NCBI GenBank assembly: GCA_041918175.1
Contig: JAYRWE010000089.1
Span: forward strand, 14,478-78,477
DNA from: JABWAN01 sp041918175
GTDB lineage: Bacteria > Zhuqueibacterota > Zhuqueibacteria > Zhuqueibacterales > Zhuqueibacteraceae
Reading direction: 5' to 3'
Length of the DNA stretch: 64,000 nt
Below are positions 49,134 to 57,699 of this stretch, piece by piece. The position numbers and the translations under genes are program-made. Below the pieces are notes generated by a model that did not search any database, was not told the DNA's origin, and saw only the letters and a list, made by a program, of their open reading frames with translations. Within the stretch, counting starts at the first letter, position 1. Each line of letters starts with the position of its first letter.

Positions 49134-50474
49134 ATGAGCAAAGCGGAAGTAGAAAGCCTCGAAACCTTGCAGGTTTCCTTGCAGCAAAATCCCGAATCCC
49201 TCACCTTCGCCCGCGTGGCCGATGCTCTAATGAAAAACGGCCGCCTGGATGAAGCCATTCGCATTTGTGAAGAGGGCATTCGGCGGCATCCGTACTATGT
49301 CACCGGCCATATGGTGCTCGGCAAATGCTACATGCAGAAGAAATATTTTGATCAAGCCGAGAAAGAATTCAAACGCGTGCTGCATTTTGATTCCAAATAT
49401 ATCGCGGCGCATCGCTATTACGGCGACCTCATGCGCGAGATCGGTTGGGAAAATACGTGCGAGATGAGCTATCGCAAAATTCAACATCTCGATCCGCTCG
49501 ACGACAAAGTGCGCGGCATCGTCGAAGAATTTGCGCGCAAGGCTGAAACCAGCAAACCGATGGAACCGGTCGCTGCGCCAACCGCAAGCGTTCCCCGGCC
49601 TGCACCTAAGCCGGCTCCTCCCAAAGAATCGCGTGAAGCTGCAACCGCGACATTTAAAAGAGAAGAGCGTGTTGCGCCGCCCGCTCCCGCGCCGACGATC
49701 ATGAGCAAAGCGGAGCCGGTCAATGGTGACTTCGAAATTCCGATAGTCAAACGTCCCGCGCCCGAACCGGTTATCAGCACTGCGCCGACGCCTTCTTTAA
49801 ACAAAAATGACGAGGCGCGCTTTTCTTCTATCTTAGATGACATCTTCCAAGATGAAATGATGGACGCAGCCGCGTCTGATATCGCAACTTATCAACGCGG
49901 CAAAACCGATGTGGCTTCTTCGGCTCCTGCTGCGCCTGCGCCCAAAAAAGAAGAGCCTGTGCGCGAAGACTATTTGGATTGGAAACGCGCCGCTAAAGAA
50001 GAGAAGCCTAAGGTTGAAATCAAAGCCGCGCCTCCGATTGCGCGCGAGAGCATTGCGCGCGAAAACATTGCGCGCGAAAACGTCGAAACCAATTTGCCGT
50101 CTGCGTCGAGCACGCCCTCGAAACGCCGCCCGGTAGATTTGGATCTCGATCTCGACGAGTTGGCCGCCTCCGAAGAAAGAATTTGGTCGCCGGCAGTGCG
50201 CAAGCCGGTTGATACACAGCCGCGCGTGGAGCAGCCGCTTGTGGCAAAATCTTTTGAAGGCGATCCCCTCGCGCCCGGCGGGTTGCGCGAAAGCAGCAGC
50301 CGCGATAAAATCGTCACGCCGACCTTGGGCGAGATTTACGCGGCGCAAGGGCAGTATGCGAAAGCCATCGGCGTGTTTGAATTGTTGAGCAAGAAAGACC
50401 CGGCGAACCGCAACTATCGCGACAAAATCGATTACCTCAAAAAACGTTTGCAAGAGACGCAGAATGCGGGATAG
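49134..50474 (+). CDS. TPR protein with long disordered Pro/Ala-rich middle
   Basis: The 446-residue cytoplasmic protein has TPR-like helices at residues 15-125 (LTFARVADALMKNGRLDEAI, VTGHMVLGKCYMQKKYFDQAE) and a second TPR pair at the end (TLGEIYAAQGQYAKAIGVFE). The middle (about 140-385) is low-complexity, rich in Pro, Ala and Glu. It includes three IAREN-type repeats and an acidic DLDLDLDEL. The length is unusual and the function unknown. It overlaps the next gene (M24 peptidase) by 11 bases. Confidence 0.8.
   Translation: MSKAEVESLETLQVSLQQNPESLTFARVADALMKNGRLDEAIRICEEGIRRHPYYVTGHMVLGKCYMQKKYFDQAEKEFKRVLHFDSKYIAAHRYYGDLMREIGWENTCEMSYRKIQHLDPLDDKVRGIVEEFARKAETSKPMEPVAAPTASVPRPAPKPAPPKESREAATATFKREERVAPPAPAPTIMSKAEPVNGDFEIPIVKRPAPEPVISTAPTPSLNKNDEARFSSILDDIFQDEMMDAAASDIATYQRGKTDVASSAPAAPAPKKEEPVREDYLDWKRAAKEEKPKVEIKAAPPIARESIARENIARENVETNLPSASSTPSKRRPVDLDLDLDELAASEERIWSPAVRKPVDTQPRVEQPLVAKSFEGDPLAPGGLRESSSRDKIVTPTLGEIYAAQGQYAKAIGVFELLSKKDPANRNYRDKIDYLKKRLQETQNAG
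50037..50081 (+). repeat. Three 15-base tandem repeats within the TPR gene
   Basis: Units of ATTGCGCGCGAAAAC type encode IARES IAREN IAREN. The period keeps the frame. Confidence 0.75.
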
Positions 50475-51534
50475 AATTGCGCGCGTGCAGCAACGCCTCA
50501 AAGCCGTGGGCTTGCACGGCTTGTTTCTCAGCGCGCCTTCCAGCTTGCGCTATCTCTTCAATTTCACCGGCACCAACGGCATAGGTCTGATCACTTCAGA
50601 CCTTTCTTATTTTGCGACCGATTGGCGCTATCGCGATCAAGCGCAAGAAGAAGTGCGCGGCGCGGAAATTCTCGTTGCGCAACGCGATCTCATTGGCGCG
50701 ATCAAAGACCGCAAACCGCTCGCGGAAAACGCCAAAGCCGGCATCGAAGAACATCATCTCACCTACAGCGTGCTCGCGCAAATTCGCAAGCACTTTCCCA
50801 AGCTCGAACTCAAGCTCACCGAACATTTTCTCGGAAAAATTGCCGCGGAAAAATCTCCCGACGAGATTGCGATCATCAAGAGCGCCGCACAGCTTACCAC
50901 GCGCGTGTGGCAAAATTTGCTGCCGCATCTGCGGCCGGGCGCAACCGAGGCGGACGTGACCGCGGAGTTGAATTATATCGCGCGCAAATGCGGTTCGCAG
51001 ATCGAACCGTTCGAGCCGATTGTGGCCGGAGGGCCGCGCTCCGCATTGCCACATGCGCGTAGCTCTTCGCGCGCGTTGCAGCACGGCGATATGGTCGTGA
51101 TTGATTTTGGCTGCGTGGTTGAGGGTTATGCCGCGGACTTCACGCGCACGATTGCCATCGGCGAGCCGGATAAAAAATTGCGCGACGCCTATCGCGTAGT
51201 GAAAGAAGCCGGCGAACTCGCGTATGCCGCGGCGCGCGCGCCCATGAAAGCGATTGACCTCGACGCGGTCGCGCGCAAACATTTCGAAGCCCACGGTCTT
51301 GCGACTTATTTCAATCATTCGCTCGGTCACGGCCTCGGGCTTGACGTGCATTCGTTGCCGCGCATCGGCCCGGAGAGCAAAGATATGATTCCCGTCAATG
51401 CCGTGGTTGCCATCGAGCCCGGTGTTTACTTCCCCGGCCTCGGCGGGATTCGCATTGAAGACGACGTGCTCATCACCGCAACCGACTGCGAAGTTTTAAC
51501 ACCCGCCTCGCGCGAGTTGGTTTGCGTGGAGTAA
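50464..51534 (+). CDS. Xaa-Pro aminopeptidase (M24 family)
   Basis: The 356-residue protein has an N-terminal creatinase-like domain (about 1-125) and a C-terminal pita-bread M24 domain with metal ligands Asp in VVIDFGCVVEGY, Asp in AADFTRTIA, His in GHGLGLDVH, Glu in VAIEPGVYFPG and Glu in RIEDDVL. This layout is that of Xaa-Pro dipeptidase/aminopeptidase P (PepQ/PepP). It starts 11 bases before the TPR stop, so translation is coupled. It is cytoplasmic. Confidence 0.93.
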   Translation: MRDRIARVQQRLKAVGLHGLFLSAPSSLRYLFNFTGTNGIGLITSDLSYFATDWRYRDQAQEEVRGAEILVAQRDLIGAIKDRKPLAENAKAGIEEHHLTYSVLAQIRKHFPKLELKLTEHFLGKIAAEKSPDEIAIIKSAAQLTTRVWQNLLPHLRPGATEADVTAELNYIARKCGSQIEPFEPIVAGGPRSALPHARSSSRALQHGDMVVIDFGCVVEGYAADFTRTIAIGEPDKKLRDAYRVVKEAGELAYAAARAPMKAIDLDAVARKHFEAHGLATYFNHSLGHGLGLDVHSLPRIGPESKDMIPVNAVVAIEPGVYFPGLGGIRIEDDVLITATDCEVLTPASRELVCVE

Positions 51535-51654
51535 ACTTTCACGCCCAAATGCTCTAGCACATTCATGTGGAACTTAAAAATTCTGTTGGCAAAATCGGTT
51601 TTCATGCTATATTAAAAAAGTTCACAAAACCTAGGGCGTTCGCCGAGGTCAAGA

Positions 51655-51897
51655 GTGTTTCCGAGCGAGTTCACAATAGTCGGAAAAATCTCCTTCATTG
51701 AGACGATAGCCAGTGGCTCTGAAATTAGAGACTTGGCGCTTCTACAAGAAGGCTTTGGCAAAGGGCGATGGCGCAAGCGAAAGGGCATAGCCACGGTTAG
51801 ATCGCTTGACGGCGAAACGCGACTTGCCGAAGTGCATTGGTATGAGGCGCATGGCATTGGCAAGAAAGAACTGAAGATTAAGTGCTATCTGGATTGA
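51655..51897 (+). CDS. Small protein, first of a conserved pair of unknown function
   Basis: The 80-residue basic protein begins at a GTG at 51655, after GAGG with good spacing. Its end (AEVHWYEAHGIGKKELKIKCYL) and middle (GKGRWRKRKGIATVR) look like a small family I recall only as uncharacterised proteins found in cyanobacteria and other phyla. A second small gene follows three bases after the stop. The size and order suggest a toxin-antitoxin or similar module, but this is inference. The gene is richer in A and T than the genes around it. Confidence 0.6.
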   Translation: MFPSEFTIVGKISFIETIASGSEIRDLALLQEGFGKGRWRKRKGIATVRSLDGETRLAEVHWYEAHGIGKKELKIKCYLD

Positions 51898-51900
51898 GTC

Positions 51901-52218
51901 ATGAAACGAAAAATGTCACCTCCGCGTTTTGCGATTTGTATCAATAGCGGCAGTTACTCGCATTCCCTAAAAGTCAGAACGATTTATCAAGTTCTACCCG
52001 ATGCTTCCGCGGCGAGGAGCAATTATCTTCGCATCATCGATGAAACCGGCGAGGATTACCTTTTTCCTGCTGCCTACTTCGTTCTCATTGATATCCCGCG
52101 CGAAGCAGAACAGGCGCTCTCGGATTTTCCCGGCTCTACTTCAATTGAACCCAAGAAGCGCACCAAGAAACCATTCTCCTCCGCCTCCGTTCGACGTGCT
52201 GCTGCTGTGCGGGCATAA
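51901..52218 (+). CDS. Small protein, second of the pair
   Basis: The 105-residue protein has a core FAICINSGSYSHSLKVRTIY and VLPDASAARSNYLRIIDETG, followed by EDYLFPAAYF. This is a small beta-barrel-like pattern known to me only from hypothetical proteins. The last 25 residues are basic and probably disordered. It lies three bases after the previous stop, so the two are co-transcribed. Confidence 0.6.
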   Translation: MKRKMSPPRFAICINSGSYSHSLKVRTIYQVLPDASAARSNYLRIIDETGEDYLFPAAYFVLIDIPREAEQALSDFPGSTSIEPKKRTKKPFSSASVRRAAAVRA

Positions 52219-52267
52219 CAAAAGATTTCTCCCCGCGTGAATCTTTTGCTGCAAAAGAATTGACCCC

Positions 52268-53212
52268 TTGACTTCTCCTTCCCAACAGATTGCCATCATC
52301 ATCGTCACCTACGAAAGCGGCCGACACATTCGCGCTTGCCTTTCTTCGCTGTGCCAGGCCGCGCCGCAACAGCAATTACACCTCATCGTCATCGACAACG
52401 CTTCACGCGACAATACGAGAGAAGAAATTCGCGCCGTCATGCAAGGCATGCCTCATCCTCGCATTACCGGTATGGGAATCACGAACGCCGACAACTACGG
52501 CTTCACTGCCGCGCTGAATCAAGGCCTCGCGCACGTGCCCGAAGGCGCGGCTGTGCTCTTCCTCAATCCTGACACGGTTCTGCCGCCCGATAGTTTGGCG
52601 GGTTTAATGAAAAGCCTGTATGCGAATGAAAAGATCGGCGTCATCGCGCCGCAGTTGCGTTTCCCTTCGAGCGGCGCGATGCAGCACGAAACGATTCAGC
52701 CCTCGTGTCGTCGCTTTCCAACGTACAGCGATTTGTTTTATGAATTCACCGGACTCGCGCGCGCGTTTCCAAACTCGGCGCGCTGCAATCGATGGAAGAT
52801 GGGCGACTTCGATCATCGCAGCTCACGCGAAGTGGAGCAGCCGCAAGGCGCATGTTTGCTCGCGCGGCCCGAGGTCATCAAACAGGTGGGATTGTGGGAC
52901 GAGCGCTTTCCGCTCTTCTTCAGCGACGTGGATTGGTGCCGCCGTGTGCGGCAAGCCGGTTGGAAGATTTATTTCAATGCCGAGGTCTTCATCTATCACG
53001 AGCAAGGCGCGAGCGTGAAGCAAGTACGCCCGCGCGCAATTTGGAGCTCGCACGTTTCGTTCTGGCGTTACTTCCGCAAATGGCGCGCGACCTGGTGGGA
53101 TGAAATTCTCAGCGTGCTCATTGCTATCCCGCTCCTCGTCGCCGCGGCACTGCGCATCGCGTGGAATGGCTTGCGGCAAACAGGCTCGCGCCAATTTCTA
53201 AACCGCGAATAG
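52268..53212 (+). CDS. Family 2 glycosyltransferase (rhamnosyltransferase-like)
   Basis: The 314-residue protein starts at a TTG at 52268 and has the GT2 opening IAIIIVTYESGRHIRACLSSL. Then come LIVIDNASRDNTREEI, LFLNPDTVLPPDSLAGL, GACLLARPEVIKQVGLWDERF and FSDVDWCRRVRQAGWKIYF. This is the WbbL/rhamnosyltransferase type. A C-terminal membrane-associated helix is at about 283-305. No better start codon is seen downstream. It likely acts in surface polysaccharide assembly. Confidence 0.9.
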   Translation: MTSPSQQIAIIIVTYESGRHIRACLSSLCQAAPQQQLHLIVIDNASRDNTREEIRAVMQGMPHPRITGMGITNADNYGFTAALNQGLAHVPEGAAVLFLNPDTVLPPDSLAGLMKSLYANEKIGVIAPQLRFPSSGAMQHETIQPSCRRFPTYSDLFYEFTGLARAFPNSARCNRWKMGDFDHRSSREVEQPQGACLLARPEVIKQVGLWDERFPLFFSDVDWCRRVRQAGWKIYFNAEVFIYHEQGASVKQVRPRAIWSSHVSFWRYFRKWRATWWDEILSVLIAIPLLVAAALRIAWNGLRQTGSRQFLNRE

Positions 53213-53276
53213 ACGCGAATGAGCGCGAATTAAAGAACTAAGGGACATTCACGCATTAGCATTTTAAAACATCGCG

Positions 53277-54146
53277 TTACTTTACGATCAACAATACCGC
53301 TCCTGCGATCATCACCATACTCGCCACGGCGCGGCGCAAAATATTTTCCTCTTTGAAGATTTTCCAGCCCAACCAAACGTTCAACAATCCGCTCAATTGA
53401 AACAGCGCGAGCACATACGCCACGGGCATCATGGCGAATGCTTGCAGCGTGAAAAGCTGCATTAAGAGAAACAGAGTGGCCATGAGCAGCAGCACGGCGA
53501 AGTGTGCTCGTGTTTGCCGCGAAATTTCTTCAAAGCGCGCGCGACGCGTAATGAAAAATAAAAGCGCAGCCAGCAATGCGCCGAGCACGGCCCATGCGAG
53601 AAACGTGTGCATGGCAGAGGAGGCATTGATCGCCGCTTTCAAAAAGATCGACGCGCTCGCTGTGCAAAGCAAAGCGAGCAAACGGAACCACGCGCCGTGC
53701 CTTTGCCCAAATGCTTTTGTTTTATTTGCTGAAGAAGCCACGACTTTGGGCGCGAGCAACAGACTGCCGCAAAGGATGATGGCAACGCCGATCCCGCCTT
53801 GCAAGCTCGGCACTTCCGTGAGAAAGATGATGCCGAGCAACAATGCCACCACCGGTTTGTACGCATTGAGTGGCCCGATCAAAGACAAGTCAGCAAGTCC
53901 GACGGATTTCACCAAAAAGAAATTGCCGGGAATATCGAGCGCAATGACCAGCAGCATGTTGCGCCAAAACGCGGCGGGCAAACGTGCGAAGGAATAAGTG
54001 AAGAGAACCGGCAAGCACAACGCCGCGAGCAGAACGAACGTCGCAGCGACGAGGAGCGAAGTGGAGAGTAGTTGCAGCGCACGTTTTTGCAACACATTTA
54101 ACCACGCGTTGCAAACGATGCGAAGAGCAACGAGCAGCAGCGCCAT
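53277..54146 (-). CDS. EamA/DMT-family transporter
   Basis: The 289-residue protein has ten predicted membrane spans in two EamA-type halves (for example LSTSLLVAATFVLLAALCLP; YKPVVALLLGIIFLTEVPSL; VAYVLALFQLSGLLNVWLGW). The second half ends with ILRRAVASMVMIAGAVLLIV. Drug/metabolite transporters of this group export small metabolites. The substrate is not predictable. Confidence 0.85.
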   Translation of the reverse strand: MALLLVALRIVCNAWLNVLQKRALQLLSTSLLVAATFVLLAALCLPVLFTYSFARLPAAFWRNMLLVIALDIPGNFFLVKSVGLADLSLIGPLNAYKPVVALLLGIIFLTEVPSLQGGIGVAIILCGSLLLAPKVVASSANKTKAFGQRHGAWFRLLALLCTASASIFLKAAINASSAMHTFLAWAVLGALLAALLFFITRRARFEEISRQTRAHFAVLLLMATLFLLMQLFTLQAFAMMPVAYVLALFQLSGLLNVWLGWKIFKEENILRRAVASMVMIAGAVLLIVK

Positions 54147-54170
54147 TGAGGTTCATCGTGAAATAAGTTT

Positions 54171-54230
54171 GTAGTAATGCCTTTAGGCGTCGCTTGTTGC
54201 TTGGCAGCGGACGCCTGAAGGCGTTACTAC
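54171..54230. repeat. Inverted pair of GCCTGAAGGC repeats, copies 3 and 4
   Basis: GTAGTAATGCCTTTAGGCGTC (54171-54191) is the reverse complement, with two mismatches, of GACGCCTGAAGGCGTTACTAC (54210-54230). The 60-base unit lies between the two minus-strand genes and can fold into a long hairpin. Confidence 0.8.
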
Positions 54231-54239
54231 GAGCGTTCA

Positions 54240-55580
54240 TCACAAAAAGAACGAGAGCACAAACACTACGGCAAAGCCGGTGAGCGCAATGATCGTTTCC
54301 ATCACGGTCCACGAGCGCAGCGTGTCTTTTTCGCTCAAACCGAAGTAACGATTCACGAGCCAAAAGCCGGAGTCATTCACGTGCGAGAGGATCGTCGCGC
54401 CGGAAGCGATTGCGATGACCATTAATGCGAGAGCCGTGGGCTGCACTTGTAGTTCGGTGACAATGGGCGACATGAGGCCCGCGGCAGTGATCATCGCAAC
54501 GGTGGCGGAGCCTTGCGCAATGCGAATAATCGCCGCAATCGCAAACGCGAGCACCAGTGGCGGCAAAGCCGAAGTCGCCATCATCTTGCCCAGCGCTTCG
54601 CCCACGCCGGAGTCGATCAACACTTGTTTGAGCACGCCGCCCGCGCCGGTCACGAGAATGATCAAACCCGCAGGCTCCAATGCTTTTGTCGTGATCTCTT
54701 GCAACTCTTCGCGCGAGTAGCCTCTTTTTATCCCCAACAAAAAAATCGCCAAGAGTGTGGCAACCAGCAACGCGACAAAAGGATGGCCGAGGAACGTGAA
54801 CACTTTCCGCACGAGATTCGCTTCGGGTAAGCTCGCGCCGGAAACGGTGTTGGCAATGATCAAAGCGAGCGGCACGAAAATGATGCTCGCGATCATCGCA
54901 AAGCTCGGCAATTCTCGTTGCGGCTTCGTCTCACTCTCTTGAAAGTATTCCGGCACGTTGACGTGAATACGTTGCGCAATGTACTTGGCGAAAACGACGC
55001 CGCCGATGATTGTCGCAGGAATGCCTGCGAGCAAGCCGAAACCAATGACTGCGCCGAGATCGGCTTGCAAAATTTCCGCGACGGCAATCGGGCCAGGCGT
55101 GGGCGGAACAAAGCTGTGCGTGACTGCAAGGCCCGCGAGCAAGGGAATACCGTAATAGAGCAGCGAGCGTTTGGTTTTGCGGCTGAGGCCATAAACAATG
55201 GGCACGAGAATCACAAAGCCGACATCGAAGAAAATCGGAATGCCGACGATGAAGCCCGTGAGACCGAGCGCCCATTGCGCTTTCTCTTCGCCGAATTTCG
55301 CGAGCAGGGTTTGTGCGAGGCGTTCCACGCCGCCGGAAATTTCGAGCACACGTCCGAGCATGGCGCCCAAGCCGACCACAATCGCCACGAAGCCGAGCGT
55401 GTCAGCCATGCCTTTTTTGATCGAGTTCAAAACCTCGAGCAGCGGCATTTGCATCGCGACGCCGACGAGCAAACTCACGAGCAGCAAGGCGATGAATGCT
55501 TGCAGCTTGAAACGCATGACGAGCAAGAGCAGAAGCGCAATTCCAGCGAGGGTAACAAGGATGGGAAAGAGCGGCGGCAT
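54240..55580 (-). CDS. GntP-family gluconate/organic acid permease
   Basis: The 446-residue transporter has about 12 membrane spans and the GntP features GLGAMLGRVLEISGG, FVPPTPGPIAVAEIL, the loop GRVL and ITAAGLMSPI followed by ATILSHVNDSGFW. The ATG at 55580 was chosen over the upstream in-frame start at 55655, which would add 25 polar residues. The gene is divergent from an oxidoreductase of the Gfo/Idh/MocA family, so it may import an aldonate or sugar acid for that enzyme. The exact substrate is unproven. Confidence 0.9.
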   Translation of the reverse strand: MPPLFPILVTLAGIALLLLLVMRFKLQAFIALLLVSLLVGVAMQMPLLEVLNSIKKGMADTLGFVAIVVGLGAMLGRVLEISGGVERLAQTLLAKFGEEKAQWALGLTGFIVGIPIFFDVGFVILVPIVYGLSRKTKRSLLYYGIPLLAGLAVTHSFVPPTPGPIAVAEILQADLGAVIGFGLLAGIPATIIGGVVFAKYIAQRIHVNVPEYFQESETKPQRELPSFAMIASIIFVPLALIIANTVSGASLPEANLVRKVFTFLGHPFVALLVATLLAIFLLGIKRGYSREELQEITTKALEPAGLIILVTGAGGVLKQVLIDSGVGEALGKMMATSALPPLVLAFAIAAIIRIAQGSATVAMITAAGLMSPIVTELQVQPTALALMVIAIASGATILSHVNDSGFWLVNRYFGLSEKDTLRSWTVMETIIALTGFAVVFVLSFFL

Positions 55581-55813
55581 AGTTTTCTCGCGCAATAATG
55601 AAGTGAGAGTTGCGGGATTTTGTTGGCGTGAAAAATATACCGAACCGGCACGCAAGGCGCAAGTGGAGGGCGAGGTTGCAAGAGCGTCGTTCCCGCCAAA
55701 GAGAAAACTCGTTTTGCTTTTTAACGCAACGCCGATATATTATTCCGCGAGCAACGCAACTTCAAACCGCAACAGCACAACGCGATCATCTCACTTCTTC
55801 CAAAGGAGCATTC

Positions 55814-57067
55814 ATGCCTCATCCACTCAAACTCGGAATTGTCGGCACGGGTTTTATTGCGAGGTTTCATGCGAAGGCCATGTTGCAAGTGCGTCAGGTT
55901 GAAATCGGCGGCGTGCTTTCGCGCACGGAAGCTTCTGCGCACAGCTTTGCGCAGATGGTAAAAGAAAACGGTCTCGGCGATTGCAAAGTATTCAAAGACG
56001 TTGGCGAAATGGCGAAGCAGGTGGACGTCATCGCGATCTATGCGCCGAACTTCACGCGTATCGAAACCGTGGAGAAGATCGTCGCCGCAGTCAAACAAGG
56101 CGCGGCCTTGCGCGGCTTGATTTGCGAAAAACCGCTCGCGCGCAATGTGCAAGAAGCGCGACGCTTGGTCGAGCTTGCGCAATCGGTGAATCTGCCCACG
56201 GCGTATTTTGAGAATCAAATTTTCATGAAGCTGATTCAGGCGCAACTCAAACAGCTTGCGCCGCAGCAACGCTCTATGGGCCCGCTCCTGCTCACGCGCT
56301 CCGCGGAAGAACACGGCGGCCCGCATGAACCGTGGTTTTGGGATCCAATCCGGCAAGGCGGTGGCGTGCTTTCCGACATGGGTTGCCACAGTATTGCGGT
56401 CGGTTGGTATGCGCTCACGCCGCTCGAAAAGCCGATCACGTTTTTGCAGCCGACTTCGATTTCGGCGGACTGTTCTTTGTTGAAATGGGGTTTGCCGCAA
56501 TGGCGGGAAAAATTAATGCAGAGGTTCGGCATTGATTATAAAAAGACGCCCGCGGAAGATTTCGCCACGGGCATGATCACGTATCGCAATCCCGAAACGC
56601 AGCAACTCGTGAAAGCGCAATTCACCGACTCGTGGATGTTTGAGAAGCAAGGCTTGCGTTTGTTTATGGATGGCATGGGCCCGGGCTATGCGTTTGAGGT
56701 GAATACATTGCAATCTTCGCTGCAAATTTTCATCGGCGATGCGGCCGCGGAAGCAACCGCGGACGCAGAACTCGCGTTGGAAAAATCCACGGCCTCGCGC
56801 GGCTTGCTCGCGGTGCAATATAACGAGCCGGATCTCTACGGCTATACGGATGAAATCGAAGATGCGGTGCGCGCGTTTGCCGCGGGTCGTGATGCGATGC
56901 TACCGTGGAGTTATGGTCTCGAAATCGTGAAACTAGCAATGGCGGGATATATGTCCGCGGAGCGCAAGCAGACAATCGATCTCACTTCGCCTGCGATACA
57001 AAAAGAATTGGAAACGTTTGTGCCGCTCATTCAACAAGGCCGCGGCGCAGAAGTTTTGTATGCGTAG
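55814..57067 (+). CDS. Gfo/Idh/MocA-family oxidoreductase
   Basis: The 417-residue NAD(P)-dependent enzyme starts with LKLGIVGTGFIARFHAKAML, the dinucleotide-binding motif. The conserved EKP is in LICEKPLARNVQEARRL. A likely catalytic His is within GVLSDMGCHSIAVGWY. AAAGGAG precedes the ATG; 68 earlier in-frame codons are not needed. Substrates of the family are sugars, sugar acids and inositols. It is divergent from the GntP-type permease, with 233 bases in between. Confidence 0.92.
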   Translation: MPHPLKLGIVGTGFIARFHAKAMLQVRQVEIGGVLSRTEASAHSFAQMVKENGLGDCKVFKDVGEMAKQVDVIAIYAPNFTRIETVEKIVAAVKQGAALRGLICEKPLARNVQEARRLVELAQSVNLPTAYFENQIFMKLIQAQLKQLAPQQRSMGPLLLTRSAEEHGGPHEPWFWDPIRQGGGVLSDMGCHSIAVGWYALTPLEKPITFLQPTSISADCSLLKWGLPQWREKLMQRFGIDYKKTPAEDFATGMITYRNPETQQLVKAQFTDSWMFEKQGLRLFMDGMGPGYAFEVNTLQSSLQIFIGDAAAEATADAELALEKSTASRGLLAVQYNEPDLYGYTDEIEDAVRAFAAGRDAMLPWSYGLEIVKLAMAGYMSAERKQTIDLTSPAIQKELETFVPLIQQGRGAEVLYA

Positions 57068-57128
57068 CAAACGCAGAAGATTTTTTATGATGCGGCAGCA
57101 GAATAGAACCTAAAATCAACGCAAGGGC

Positions 57129-57191
57129 TTAACGTCTTGCCGCACGTCACCCTTCGGCTGCGATCAGCGTGGCCCAACGGCAAGGCGTTAA
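57129..57191 (+). terminator. Long-range hairpin downstream of the oxidoreductase
   Basis: TTAACGTCTTGCCG (57129-57142) pairs with CGGCAAGGCGTTAA (57178-57191) with one mismatch, and ATTTTTA follows. It likely terminates the oxidoreductase transcript. The loop is 35 bases. Confidence 0.55.
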
Positions 57192-57286
57192 ATTTTTACC
57201 AAATTTCTTTTTCCGCACTGCAATATTTTGGTAGGTAATACTGACTAGTTTGCCGTGCCGGCGGGAACGGAGTGCGGAGAAACTAC

Positions 57287-57315
57287 TTGACAAAGAAGCT
57301 CGTGCCTTGTATTTT
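57287..57315 (+). promoter_or_regulatory. Sigma-70-type promoter upstream of the diguanylate cyclase gene
   Basis: TTGACA (57287-57292), a 17-base spacer and TATTTT (57310-57315). The transcript would have a leader of about 380 bases. The 632-base gap 57068-57699 holds the terminator, this promoter and the leader; I see no gene in it. Confidence 0.7.
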
Positions 57316-57699
57316 GCCCGCGTTTTTCCAGGGTATTTCGGCCGTGAGATCGCCTGTAATTGGCGGCAAGTGGAGTTGTGTAGGAGAAGTGTTGTCGCAA
57401 GACAGGCTAGCAGTCTTTCCTTCCTCAAGGCTTTCGCAAGCCGAGCGCATCGAGCGAAAACTACGAGCTTGATCACAACGCAGCCAACCCAAACGTGTCA
57501 AACGTACGTCTCCGTTTCTCCCACGTCGTTTTTCATCTTTCTCCCGCTTGCAGGAGTCAAACATTTCGCAAGTCCGCGCCCATTGCAGTGTTGCGCTTGA
57601 GTCGCGCATAACACTGCGCGGGTAAGGGGTTTCTCAAAGAGGCCGTCGTTCGTCGCTGCTGCACGAATGCACGTCGCCGTTTTCATATGGTTTAGGCGC

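Noticed and set aside
57316..57699. Cyclic-di-GMP riboswitch in the diguanylate cyclase leader
   Set aside because: Could not identify the conserved GEMM core by eye; only a general leader is reported.
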